Notes: a model not told the origin generated them from the letters alone. 64,000 nt of DNA from Carya illinoinensis (GCF_018687715.1 NC_056752.1:44910501-44974500), one strand, 5' to 3'. Numbered from the stretch's first letter, positions 48,561 to 60,782 are shown. Program-made: numbers and translations.

Positions 48561-48871
48561 AGGTGACCTGCACTTTTCACATAAAATAAGCTATTCCGTG
48601 AATAACATATATTAAATGATTAAAAATTATTTATTATATTTAACTTATGAGTCAATCATTTAATATTATATTAAAGCAATGAAAGCATGATGAGATACTG
48701 ATAAAAAGATCTCAACTTAAACATCTTAATTCAAAAAATTTTATTATTATTTTCAAAATTTTTACTTCATTTTATCTATTCTTCAAACCACTACATACTA
48801 GCTTCTCGGTTAACGACTGCCACATACCTTAACTGAAAATATTATGTGTTAGCAAGATGGGGTTCTGCAGC

Positions 48872-48970
48872 CATGCAACAAATAAAGACATGCACAACAA
48901 AGAACAAAAGCCTTTAACAATTAACCATTCGCCGCGTGCAAAATATAAACCTCCCTTCCACGCTATAAAT
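48872..48970 (+). promoter_or_regulatory. Legumin promoter: RY motifs and TATA box
   Basis: Two CATGCA cores (48872-48877 and 48889-48894), the RY/legumin-box element recognised by B3-type seed regulators, lie about 75-95 bp upstream of a TATAAAT box (48964-48970). The TATA box is 81 bp upstream of the ATG at 49051. Spacing fits a seed-specific storage-protein promoter. Confidence 0.7.
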
Positions 48971-49916
48971 ATTAAATATCGGTCTCTCTACCTATGCCCC
49001 CCATCTTCACCATATAATTAAGCAGGGTTTTAAATTAAGGGAGTTCCACTATGGCTTACTCTTCGTTGCTCTATCTTAGCATTTGCTTTCTCGTTCTCTT
49101 TCATGGCTGCCTTGCTCAATCAGAGCAAGTCATAGGGCGATCCCAGAGGCCGCAGCAACAACGCTTCCAGACAGAGTGCCGCATCAACAACTTAAATGCT
49201 CGAGAACCCGCTAAGAGTTTTGAAGCCGAGGCTGGTCTCACCGAGTACTGGACCCCAAACGATGAACAGTTCCGGTGTGCCGGAGTTGATCTGGTCCGCC
49301 ACACTATTCAATGTAGAGGCCTTTTGTTGCCTTCATTCTCCAATGCTCCTAAGCTCATCTATGTCGTCCAAGGCACGTATTAGAGAGTACCGAACTTACG
49401 GCTCTACGTACGTTTTGTCAAAATACTATGCCTGCCATAACCATTAATTTTGTAATTATCAATTCATGCAGGTAGAGGTCTTCACGGAGCTGCCATCCCA
49501 GGTTGTCCTGAAACGTTTCAATCGGAGTCCTCTTCGCAATATTGAGGAGATCAGGGCTCACAACGGAGGGGCAGAGACCTGCAAGGCTGCACCAAAAGGT
49601 TCATCAAATACAGGAGGGTGACATCCTTGCTGTGCCAACCGGGATAGCTCATTGGATTTATAACGACGGCGAATCACAGCTTATTTTGGTTGAACTCCAC
49701 GACACCTCAAATCAGGCCAACCAGCTCGATGAGAACGCTAGAGTCAGTACAAATAATTAAACCCTTATTGGTCTTGGTTATTCACTGCTTATATTACATA
49801 TACTTTGATATAATAAAGTCTAATAAGCAATGAAAACTTTTTCAAATTAACATTGAGAAGAGCTGTACTTATTTAAGTAATTTATGATTCACAGGTTCTA
49901 CTTTGCTGGAAACCCA

Positions 49917-50328
49917 TGTTAGATATTTTAACATGAATATTAATAAACGGATCTTCGATTTCATATGATCCACAATAATAAACAGTAATAAATGCGTACC
50001 TTTCTCCATCAGTTTGATGAAGAATTAAATCTGAATATGAGAGAAGGATCACCCTAGCAACTTCGCCTCACAAGTGTCTCACGATGGCAAAAGGCACTCT
50101 TATGTTGTAGGTGAGAACCCTTTAATCCCTCAGTGCTATTTATAGATTTCTGACCATCAAGAAATCTAAGAGTTTGTATCTGACTATAACTAGAGATAGA
50201 GTTTTAATCTTATCTCTTAGGATTTCTCTTATCCCGTTATCACTCATCTTGAATCTGATAGACTTGAGCTATTTCAAATTCTATTAAGATGGGTGTGTGG
50301 GACATAGAGTTTAAATAAAACTCTTACA
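49917..50328 (-). repeat. Copia 3' LTR (412 bp)
   Basis: Plus-strand ends tgttagata...ctcttaca (TG...CA). Identical by eye to 56718-57129 except one position: 'cttcgattt' here versus 'cttcaattt' there. Confidence 0.95.
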
Positions 50329-50339
50329 TTCTCCCACTT
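50329..50339 (-). other. Copia polypurine tract
   Basis: Minus-strand AAGTGGGAGAA immediately upstream of the 3' LTR, the expected position of the plus-strand DNA primer. Confidence 0.8.
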
Positions 50340-50771
50340 GGCCCATACGCCCATAAAATAATATTTTCCGTTCATGGGTTTATTACAGGAATTAACCATA
50401 CTGCGCAAATTCATTTCCTGAAACTTTCATAGCTCAAAGTACATTACATGAGTTATGTAATATCAATGTTAAATCAACTACTGATGCGAGTCATGGCGGT
50501 CCTTTGTTATATAATCAACAAATTCCCTTCCATGTACCACAACACCAGCAACCAATTTTACATGATCTTTAATTGGGATAATTAAGGCTAATACCGTAAT
50601 GCCTTGGGTTCCAATTCATGTCTGTTGTAGACATTATCTTGTCACCATTCTTCCAAACCATTCAATGTACAAAGAATTGGAAAGACAAGAAAACAGAAAC
50701 AAAACAACCATAATAGATATCATTAAGTGTCCAAAAACAAAATAAAAGATATATGAGCTCAATAACATGTT

Positions 50772-53700
50772 TTACATCATAAGACCCATTCTGTCAACAT
50801 GTTCTTTAAACTGTTTTGCTACTAGACCCTTTGTTAATGGGTCTGCTATCATAAGCGTAGTACTAATATGTTCTATGGACACTGTCTGTTTCTGTACTTC
50901 CTCCTTGACACTTAGGTATTTGAGCTCCATGTGTTTAGCACCTTTAGAATACCTATCATTTTTGGAGAAAAATACTGCAGAGGAATTATCACAATAAATT
51001 CTCAGCGGCCTTTCTATAGAGTCAACAACTCCAAGTCCTGAGATAAAGTTTCTCAGCCATAAACCATGCACTGTGGCCTCAAAGCATGCCACAAACTCAG
51101 CCTCCATTGTTGATGAAGCAGTGATAGTTTGCTTCATACTTTTCCATGAGATCGCTCCACCGGCTAGTAGGAAAACATATCCAGAAGTAGATTTCCTACT
51201 ATCAGAACAACCGGCAAAATCAGAGTCTGAGTATCCAATTACCTCTAAGTTGTCAGTTCTCCTAAAGGTAAGCTGGTAATCCTTAGTTCCTTGCAGATAT
51301 CGCAATACCCTCTTTGCTGCTTTCCAATGAGACATCCCTGGGTTACTCTGGTAACGCCCAAGCATGCCAACTGCTAAACTGATGTCTGGCCTCGTGCAAA
51401 TCTGTGCATATATCAAGCTCCCCACAACTGAAGCATAGGGGATTTTTGCCATCTCTTTACGCTCCCACTCAGTTTTAGGACATTGTGATAGGCTAAACTT
51501 ATCACCTTTTGATATCGGAGTATCAAGTGATGAGCAACTTTTCATGCCAAATCTCTCAAGAACTCTTTCTATGTAATTTTTCTAAGACAATCCCAACAGT
51601 CCTTGTTTTCGATCTCGGAGGATTTCAATTCCGATCACAAAGGATGCCTCACCCATATCTTTCATTTCAAAGTTCTTGGATAGAAAACCCTTGGTTTCAT
51701 AAAGTAAGCCAAGATCACTACTAGCCAACAAGATATCATCAACATACAGGATCAAAAATATAAACTTGCTCCCACTGACCTTTAGGTATATACATCGATC
51801 AACAATGTTTTCTTTAAATCCAAAGGCAGTAATGGTATCATTGAACTTTAAGTACCACTGTCGGGAAGCTTGTTTAAGCCTGTATATTGATTTCTTAAGC
51901 TTACATACTAGGTGATCTTTGCCTTTTTCTGAGTAGCCCTCTGGCTGCTCCATGTAGACCACTTCATCCAAACTTCCATTTAGAAAAGCTGTTTTCACAT
52001 CCATTTGGTGTAACTCTAAATCAAAATGAGCCACCAATGCCATAATGATTCTGAATGAGTCCTTTTTAGATACTGGAGAAAAGGTCTCTTTGTAATCAAT
52101 GTCTTCTTTCTGGGTGAAACCCTTAGCAACAAGTCTGGCCTTATGTCGTTCGACGTTGCCTTTAGAGTCGCGTTTGGTCTTAAAGACCCATTTACACCCG
52201 ACTCTTTTACACCCTTTAGGCAACTCAACGAGATCCCAAACTTGATTTTGATCCATGGATTTCAACTCTTCTTTCATGGCATCGATCCATTTACTAGAAT
52301 CACATCTCTCTATAGCTTGTGAAAACGTTAGTGGATCTTCACTTGTCCCAATGTCAAATTCAGATTCTTGGAGATATACCACATAGTCTGCTGAAATAGC
52401 AGGTCTCCGATCTCTCTGAGATCTGCGTAAGACTATCTGTTCTGGTAACTCCGAACTTGGTTCATCAGTGATATTATCATTCTGAGATGGGTGATCATTT
52501 TCTTGTTCCAATGTATCATTGTGATGATCAATTAGAGGAACCATTATCTTTTCTGAGGATGTAGGTATGGAGACATCTACTCGTACTTCCTCAATGATCA
52601 CATCTCTAGGTTCTATTTTCCCACTGATTTTGCCAAGTTCAATGAATTTGGCATTCCCTGTTTCCACTATTCTCGGATTGTGATTAGGACAGTAAAACCG
52701 ATACCCTTTGGATCTCTCTGGGTAGCCAATAAAGTACCCACTTACTGTTCTGGGATCCAATTTCTTTTCATGTGGGTTGTAAAGTCTCGCTTCTGCTGGG
52801 CAACCCCAAACGTGCATGTGTCTTAAACTTGGTGTCCTACCAGTCCATAGCTCGAAAGGAGTTTTTGGAACTGACTTACTAGGAACCCGGTTTAAGATAT
52901 AAGTTGCCGTCTTAATGGCTTCACCCCACAATGATTTGGGTAAGGTAGAATTGCTTACCATACTTCTGACCATATCCAATAAAGTCCGATTACGCCTTTC
53001 AGCAACATCGTTCTGCTGTGGCGTTCCTGGCATCGTGTACTGTGCAACAATGCCATGTTGTTCTAGAAGTTTGGCGAATGGGCCAGGGTTACGACCCGAT
53101 TCGTCATACTTTCCATAGTATTCTCCACCTCGATCCGACCTGATGATTTTCACCTTTCTATCTAACTGTCTTTCCACCTCCATGAGAAATACCTCAAGTA
53201 CTGAAACAGCTTGAGATTTCTCATGTAGCAGATAGATATATCCAAACCGTGAAAAATCATCTATAAAGGTGATAAAATACTTTTCTCCACCAAAACATTC
53301 AGTGAAGAATGGTCCACATATATCTGTGTGAATTATTTCAAGAAGCTCTTTACTTCTTGTGGCACCTTTCTTAGTATGTTTGGTTTGCTTTCCTTTAATG
53401 CAATCCACACATACTTCAAGATTAGTAAAATCTAAATGCGGAAGTATCCCTTCTTTTACTAATCTCTCTAACCTTTCTTTGGAGATGTGCCCCAATCTCT
53501 TATGCCACAAATCATAAGAATGTTCATTCATCATGTTTCTTTTAGTTCCAATACACATTTCATGGTTATGGGTATAGGTATTATGAATAAATGTATTATC
53601 GAGACAAAGTCGATAAAGACCATCGGAAAGAAACCCAGAACCAATAGATAAAGAGTCTCTGAACAAATTGAAACTACCATTGTGAAATGAAAAAGAATAA

Positions 53701-54770
53701 CCATCAAAGTCCAATCTAGAAAGGGAAATTAGATTACGCCTCACAGAAGGCACAAAAACTGTGTTATGAAGGTCTAAACAATGACCAGTACTCAAAACTA
53801 AACGAAAAGTCCCTATGACCAAAACTTCAGCCTTATTCTCATTTCCCATAAAAATGAATCGCTCACTGGGGCTTGGTGTTTGGCTTGTAAGGTATCCCTG
53901 CATGGTTATAGAAACATGAACATTAGCACCTGAATCTAGCCACCAAGAATTAGTAGGAACATTTACAAGGTTTGATTCAAAACATACAAGGGCAAGAGGC
54001 TTACCCTTCTTTTCAAACCAAGCCTTACGTTTCTGACACTCAGATTTCATGTGTCCATTTTTCCCACACCAGTAGCATTTGGTACTACGATGTTGAACCT
54101 GATTAACATTTCCAGGCTCCTTTCCTCTTGGTGGTCCAATTCGTTTCTTTTTACTATAATGGTGCTTTTTCTTTCCAGCTTCTTTGGTCACAAAATTAGC
54201 AGAGTAATGCCCTTGTTGTTTCAGTCTTACTTCCTCCTGAACTACCATACTTGCCAGCTCATTCACATTCCATTTATCCTTAATAGAATTATAATGCATC
54301 TGGAATGGACCATACTGAGGTGGCAATGAGTTCAGAATAAACTGAACAATAAAGGACTCATCTACCTTCATTTCCAGGGTTTGTAATCTAGCAGCAAGAT
54401 TTGTCATTTCAAGGATATGCTCTTGCATTCCTTTGGCTCCATCATATTTCATGGTGGTAAGTCTAGCCATCAGTGTTCCTGCTAAAGACTTATCTGTAGA
54501 CTTAAATCTCTCCTCAGTATTTTTCAAAAAACTTTGGGCATCCTCAACACTAGGGAGTGAATTTTTAATATTTTCAGATATGGTCATTTTCATGAACATT
54601 AGACTCAGCCTGTTTGATCTCTCCCACTGTTTAAATGACTCTTTCTCATCCCTGTTATTCTCTTCAGTGATGGGTGGTGGTTTTGGACTTGTAAGGGATG
54701 AGTCCAGGTCAAGGACCCCTAAGGTGAATCTGACTCGCTCAACCCACTCAGAAAAATTAGAGCCATTCAA
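50772..54770 (-). pseudogene. gag-pol: Copia gag-pol polyprotein with one internal stop
   Basis: One frame of 3999 nt is open except for a TAG at 51582-51584. In order: a UBN2-type GAG (SSLTSPKPPPITEENN...KQWERSNR); a CCHC knuckle (CYWCGKNGHMKSEC, about 54030-54075); protease WWLDSGANVHV (about 53935); GAG-pre-integrase and integrase core (LWHKRLGHISKERLE; HTDICGPF; DDFSRFGYIYL; GTPQQNDVAERRNR); RT with YVDDILLAS (about 51740); and RNase H (SDSDFAGCSDSRKSTSGYVF). The stop falls between RT and RNase H. There is no ATG upstream in this frame; the listed start is a TTG and the frame extends 5' to about 54850, where a splice-acceptor-like TTTTCTTGCAG occurs. Otherwise strikingly undamaged. Confidence 0.93.
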
Positions 54771-54890
54771 AACAAGAACTGATGAAGTTTGTGAATGTAA
54801 TGAAGTCGGTACATTTACTGCAAGAAAATATTCGTCACATAATGCTTTGAGTTAGACACTTATAAACAATAATCAGAATTTAAATAATTA

Positions 54891-55137
54891 TGGATGAACT
54901 AGTAGTGTCATTAAAACCCTCCTTTGGGAGTATATCTTAATACACAAAGTGTTCTCACCAATATTAAATTTTGTGGATGAACTAAGCGTATCATCAGAAT
55001 TCTCCTTTGGGAGTAAACTCTGACATACAATTGTTCCCTCCAACCTTTCTTTTGATGGATGAACTAGTAGTGTCATCAAAACCCTCCTTTGGGAATAGAT
55101 CTTGACACACAAAATTGTTCACTCTATCATATCCACC
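54891..55137 (-). repeat. Three 82-83-bp tandem repeats in the Copia leader
   Basis: Imperfect units starting at 54891, 54974 and 55056, each opening 'tggatgaact' and containing 'tcctttggga' and 'gacacaca' or similar. They lie just upstream of gag. Function unknown; leader repeats are seen in some Copia families. Confidence 0.8.
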
Positions 55138-55319
55138 TTACTATGGAATTTAATGATTGTGTATCAAAATTGAAGAAAATCTTGTACCTTTGGGCAATCA
55201 AGTTTTTCTTTAATTTTAATGAAAATCATTTGTCCATATTGGATAAATAATTAAATATATAACATGATAATGAGAGTCAATTCATACATGTATTTTATGT
55301 ATGTAATAATAATATGCAT

Positions 55320-55480
55320 ATGACATTTAATAAAATGTAATACATGTATTTAACAATAATATCATGCAAATAACATTTAATAAAATTTAATGCATGTATG
55401 TAACAATAATAACATGCATATAACATTTAATCAAACTTTTCATACATGTAAATAACAATAATAACATGTATAAATAAATA
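55320..55480 (-). repeat. AT-rich tandem repeats in the Copia leader
   Basis: Words 'acatttaataaaat', 'tacatgtat' and 'aacaataataacatg' recur about every 55-60 bases three to four times. Function unknown. Confidence 0.6.
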
Positions 55481-56040
55481 AATAAAATTCGGATTTTTTT
55501 TTTAATATTAAAATAATAATATTTTAATCTGACCGGTCCGGTCCGGGTCTGAACCGGACCGGTTCAGCAAACTGGACCGCAACCAAGTCAACTGGAAGTG
55601 TTGACTCGGCCGGACCTACTGTACAGGCCCGATTGCTATTTTTTTTTTTTTTTTTGTTTTGTTCCTTTCTTGGGCTGGGCCACATCAGTGGCCCATAGGC
55701 CCGTTACTATGCTATCGGGCTGGACCAGAATTCCAGCTCAAGCACTTTACCCTTCTGGATTCATAACAGATTAAAACAATTGGACCGGGCCAAGGCCCAC
55801 GGACTACAGCCCAAACCCGTTTACACACTAAATGAAAACTTAAGTAATAAAACTATTCTTCTTCCTCAGGAAAGAACCAGCGCCGCACCATCTCAGCACA
55901 GCTCAGATGCGGTGCAATTTCCTCAACAAGCATGCAGCTCATCAGGGATCACTGCATATCACGGTGGTCCTCACTGGCGAGGAGGAGAACGGCAAGGTAT
56001 CCCCGCCCTCCACCCCCGCCGAGGTCCACCCCTCCTCTCC

Positions 56041-56073
<33 letters not shown>

Positions 56074-56288
56074 AAAGAGAACTGTGGCCAGTGGGTTTGA
56101 AATCCCACTGCCACCTTTATAGACGCCGGCGAGGAGGATAACAGCCTCCTCACGCCGCCAGCCTCTCCTTCAAATTTTTTTTTTTTTTTAAATAGAGAAC
56201 TGTGGCCAGTGGGTTTGAAATCCCACTGCCACCTTTATAGACGCCGGCGAGGAGGATAACAGCCTCCTCACGCCGCCGGCCTCTCCTT
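56041..56288 (-). repeat. Poly-A tract and 118-bp tandem duplication in the Copia leader
   Basis: An A-run of about 29 bases (56044-56072) is followed by two copies of a GC-rich unit ('actgtggccagtgggtttga' through 'cctcctcacgccgcc') offset by 118 bases (56081 and 56199), separated by a T-run. Nearly identical copies, so the duplication is recent. Confidence 0.85.
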
Positions 56289-56703
56289 TACACCGTTGAC
56301 TGTAGAACCACCGGCCACCATACACGGTGCTCTGCCTCACACCCAGCAGCTGCCCCTACAGCTCACTGTTACAAGGCTCTTTTCTCCAACACAGAACCTT
56401 AAACTTTCATATAACGCAGCCTCGGCGACTCATGGTTTCTCAATTCACAATATTGTTAAACAATACACAGGAAAGTAAAATAAAACCCAATCAAGGAGTT
56501 GGAATCGTGAACAACTATGAGAGTTTTTCTCTCTCTCAGCACAGGCACAACACGGCAAAAGCAGAAATAAGAACACCGAAATGCATAAAAACTCTCAGAT
56601 CGTAAAACCAAAAGTTTTTAGTTTTTCGTAGTAAAAACACAGTATACGAAAGCATATATTTACTGCATATTTTATTGAGATCATAAAATATCTACAACCT
56701 AAA

Positions 56704-56715
56704 GCTCTGATACCA
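56704..56715 (-). other. Copia primer-binding site (initiator tRNA-Met)
   Basis: Minus-strand TGGTATCAGAGC, two bases inside the 5' LTR. This is the classic complement of the 3' end of plant initiator methionine tRNA used to prime Copia reverse transcription. Confidence 0.93.
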
Positions 56716-56717
56716 CA

Positions 56718-57129
56718 TGTTAGATATTTTAACATGAATATTAATAAACGGATCTTCAATTTCATATGATCCACAATAATAAACAGTAATAAATGCGTAC
56801 CTTTCTCCATCAGTTTGATGAAGAATTAAATCTGAATATGAGAGAAGGATCACCCTAGCAACTTCGCCTCACAAGTGTCTCACGATGGCAAAAGGCACTC
56901 TTATGTTGTAGGTGAGAACCCTTTAATCCCTCAGTGCTATTTATAGATTTCTGACCATCAAGAAATCTAAGAGTTTGTATCTGACTATAACTAGAGATAG
57001 AGTTTTAATCTTATCTCTTAGGATTTCTCTTATCCCGTTATCACTCATCTTGAATCTGATAGACTTGAGCTATTTCAAATTCTATTAAGATGGGTGTGTG
57101 GGACATAGAGTTTAAATAAAACTCTTACA
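56718..57129 (-). repeat. Copia 5' LTR (412 bp)
   Basis: The upstream LTR in the element's own orientation; it would supply its promoter. Bordered by the primer-binding site on the inside and the accca target duplication on the outside. Confidence 0.95.
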
Positions 57130-57667
57130 ACCCACACCCACAACAACAAAGTGGTCGCCCGAGACGCAGAGAGAGCTGGCAGGGAAGCAGGAGCAGGAGC
57201 CAGAGCCAAGGCCAGGAAGTAAGAGAGAGAAGCCCGCAAAGTGGCAGCAACATGTTCAATGGCTTCGACGAAGAGTTTCTGGCCTAAAACTTCAACATTG
57301 ACAACGAGCTAGTAATGAGGATACAGAACCGAGATGATCGGAGGGGAAGAATCGTCCTAGTCGAGGATGCACTTCGGGTGCTGAGCCCACAAAGTAGAGG
57401 AGAAGAACGAGAAGAGAGGGGATGGGATAGAGACAATGGCGTGGAGGAAACCTTCTGCACGCTGAGGCTCAAACATAACATCGCCGACCCACAACGCGCT
57501 GATGTTTACAATGAACGCGGCGGTCGCATCACCAAACTCACCAGCCTCAACCTCCCTATCCTTAGGTACATCCAGCCAAGTGCCGAGAGAGGTGTCCTCT
57601 ACACGGTAAGAGATGGAAAACAAAAAAAAAAAAATCAAAATGTGAAACGCAAAACCAATAAATATCA

Positions 57668-57741
57668 CTAACATGGTTAATTTGGTCATTTGAAATGTCC
57701 TAGTCATAATTACTAACATGGTTAATTTGGTCATTTGAAAA
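57668..57741 (+). repeat. 45-bp tandem duplication in legumin intron 3
   Basis: 'actaacatggttaatttggt' followed by 'catttgaaa' occurs twice, 45 bases apart, just before the exon 4 acceptor. It duplicates part of the intron end. Confidence 0.75.
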
Positions 57742-58139
57742 ATGTGCAGAATGCCCTCGTAGCACCACACTACAACATGAACTGCCACACTGTGATATAC
57801 GTAATCAGGGGCAACGCCAGGCTTCGGGTGGTCGGAGAGAATGGAAAAAACGATTTGACAGGGATGTTTGGGAAGGTCGGGCTTTGACAGTGCCACAAAA
57901 CTTCGCTGTCATTAATGACGGCAGGAAATCAAGGATTCGAGTTGGTGGCATTCAAAACAAACCACAACGCCGAAATTAACCCACTTGCTGGAAGGCTTTC
58001 GGCCATGCGGGCTTTTCCAGAGGATGTGTTAATAAATGCATACCGCATTGACATGGAGGAAGCTAGAAGGCTGAAGTATAATAGGGAAGAGACGACCCTG
58101 TTCAGTTCGGAGTCCTTTGGGTGGCAGCATAGGAACTAG

Positions 58140-60782
58140 GCATCTGAAGTACTTGTGTGCACCTAGTAATTTTCATAAAATCTGTATTAGTTTCGGTAGT
58201 ATGGATGGAAGTCCTCATAGGAGTTGAGGCTAACTAGTTTGTTACCTACTACGTCGTACTTGTATCTGCGGGAAGGAAAGTTTATATCATCTCTGAGTTA
58301 ATAATAATATCCCCTGTTGCACCTATAAAATATGCTCTTTATTTTTTGTCCGATCGAGTTCATGCTAGATGCTCTGCTATCGTTACATTATCCAAGATCT
58401 TCATATTACACTCGCATATAAATGTGGTCCTAAAAGGGTCGACTGCTGGATTAGTGCACCCACTTGGGACTTTTCGGCGTGCGGAATATGCTCTGTTTTT
58501 CTCTCTCCCTTTGCCTGTGGTTGGACTATGGAGGAATCTAATCCAACTTTACTCGACGGAGGTGTTGGGCGATGTAGTGAGAAAAAGGGATGGATAACCA
58601 GTGGAGAGGACTTGTGAAGGGTTCCTCGATGATCATATAGAGAGGGGGATTAAAATACGATTAGTGATATCGATCAAACAGCACTACTATCTTCGTTGTA
58701 GAAATACGACTTAACAACATCGGCTAATGGCTAAAGGGTCGAAGGAATCTTGATTTGGCAGTAAATGGAAAATAAGTGACATGTCATAATTGTGTCGGTC
58801 AAATTTCTATGAAGTGTGCATGCAGGGCAACTCATTACTAATCTAGATATAAAATATGACAAAATTGATACTTTATGATAAGATGGGATATTTCTATTAT
58901 AATATATCATTTTTCAGATGCCAAATATTGTGGTATAATATATCTATGATAAGATGCCAAATTGAAACGCTCCGGTTTCGAATGGGTTGAAGAGTTAATT
59001 CTCCTCACTTAAAATTGTATCTCGCAATATAAATGTAAACTCTAATTTCTCAATTACACATAAGATTCTCCGTTTCAAATCAACTATTTCAATATAAATA
59101 ATTTAAAACACCACAAAATCTCAAAAATAAACCTCAACTTTCCAAATTAGTAAATCATCCGAACATGATAAAATTACTGAGTAAACTCTCCAATAATCAT
59201 AGCAACCTTCTAAGTTTAATCCATCATGCTTAAAGCATCTCATCCATACTCCCTAATCTTAATCTTTAGTTAAAATATTCAAAATTATCTAAAAAATATT
59301 GTGGAGATAAGGGGTAAGTTATTAACAACTCAGTAAACAAAACAAATATAGTAGTATGTAAATATGAGTCTTTTAAGATAGTTCGATATGCATAAATAAA
59401 ACATTTCATTTTTAGAGTACATGCTATCAAAATATCAAAGCGCTATTTCACAAACTGTTCGTATTCAAAGACTAACTGGCATAACATGACTGAACATTTT
59501 CATTTTGTCATATCATTTCATATCGTATCATATCATATACCATAATTAACCCATGTAGTAGGATTGTGCTATCCCCATTGGCCAAATCAGACATTATCAT
59601 ATTGTAAAACTTTTTCTTATTCATTCTCAGAGTTCCGAATGTACATACATGAAAGAACACATAAAAAACCATTTTGTTTCCACAATGGTTGCACTCATAT
59701 TAAAGATGTTGGCACCAACCATATAACATATTTAGAAGTATCATATCAAAACTAGAATTATAACAAAATCAGAAAATCATGCCAAAGGTTTTTCAAATAC
59801 ATATATTAAATAGATTGCTGAACATATTCATATCATTTTCATATATTTAAAAGTAGATTCAGAACGTGTTCATATAACATATACAAAATTTCTAGATTTC
59901 ATATTCACTCTTTTGGCATATTTCATAAACATGTCAAAATATTACTCATGTCTACACTAATCATGCCAGGAAACATTTCTTTTTCATATAGATTTCATGA
60001 GAAATGCATAACCACATAACTAAGATTGTTTTTACATTTTCTTTTCAAAACATATAATGCATATTTTCAAAAACCAATTTCAATTCATTTTCTTTTAATT
60101 CAAAGTCTAGTATAAAAATCCCGTTTACTTGAACGTTTAACTTCATGAAAATTTCTTACTACAGTGCCAAAGTGTTATCAATCGTCACATATAAAATAAA
60201 CATATAACTTACTTAAATTTCCAAATGAACATGTACTTCGTAATTAAAACCTGAGACATATCATTCTATATTTCCTTAATGTTTAAAAATCCTCATAATC
60301 CTAAAATATCGCCACTTCCCAAAATACTTTGATTTTTATATAATTTCTCCAAATAATTTCACAATTAATTCCTAAGATGACATTAACTCTATAATATTGA
60401 CAATAAAATCATAGATCTAGTGCTCACGTGTCAAATTTTAATCCATTAGTAATACTTCAATAGAAGGCTCAAATCATATGACTTATACTCTAAAATAACT
60501 AGTCAATAATATAATTAAAGCTACATTAAAATATTATAAAAAGTAAGAACTTTTCCTTTCCAACAATGTTGGATCACATACACTACCTACATTTATCATC
60601 ATCATATAGGGTATCACACTAAACTACATAACTTATATTCCAAAAGGACTAGTTAATATACAATTAAAATCTCATTGGAACGCCTTATAAAGAGTAAGAA
60701 TTCCTCATTTCAAGACAATGTGGGATTCCATATACTACCTACCATTATCCTTATCATATGGGGTATCACAGTACACATGTAG
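58140..60782. other. Legumin 3' flank and LTR-like repeat DNA
   Basis: 58140 to about 58320 is the legumin 3' flank ('aataataatatcccctgttg' could serve as a polyadenylation region). From about 58970 the DNA is AT-rich with many 'catatcat' and 'ttcatat' words, and 'gtagtaggattgtgctatcc' resembles plant LTR sequence. Two related units at about 60470-60617 and 60618-60770 each end 'gggtatcaca'; inverted this gives TGTGATACCC, an LTR-like start. I could not define both ends, so a solo LTR is only suspected. Confidence 0.4.

Larger units (their letters stand above)
49917..57129 (-). mobile_element. Young Ty1/Copia LTR retrotransposon inside legumin exon 3
   Basis: A 7213-bp element reading on the minus strand, with two 412-bp LTRs that differ, by eye, at a single position. 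It is flanked by an exact 5-bp target duplication, accca (49912-49916 and 57130-57134). Next to the 5' LTR is a primer-binding site complementary to initiator tRNA-Met; next to the 3' LTR is a purine tract. GAG, protease, integrase, RT and RNase H are all present in one frame with a single internal stop. Domain order (integrase before RT) is that of Copia. A 1.9-kb repeat-bearing leader precedes gag. Confidence 0.96.
49051..58139 (+). pseudogene. 11S legumin-type seed storage globulin, disrupted
   Basis: Exons: 49051-49372, 49472-49742, 49895-49916 continued at 57135-57605 after a 7.2-kb Copia insertion, and 57750-58139. It begins with a signal peptide (MAYSSLLYLSICFLVLFHGC). Cupin motifs follow: GLTEYWTPNDEQFRCAGVDL and LLPSFSNAPKLIYVVQG, then [20 protein letters not shown] in a shifted frame. 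The acidic/basic chain processing site is NGVEETFCTLRL, and the C-terminus reads [20 protein letters not shown] and LPEDVL-like [11 protein letters not shown]. Lesions: in-frame TGA (49543-49545), a frameshift before about 49585, TAA (57285-57287), frameshifts in exon 4 (about 57845-57915), a GC in place of GT at the first donor, and the transposon. Native members are hexameric vacuolar seed proteins and tree-nut allergens; this copy cannot make one. Confidence 0.93.

Noticed and set aside
49542..49760. Separate small gene with '[20 protein letters not shown]'
   Set aside because: It is legumin exon 2 read after the frameshift, not an independent gene.
57357..57896. 179-codon minus-strand open frame
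   Set aside because: Antisense to legumin exons 3-4, with hydrophobic low-complexity content and no family match.
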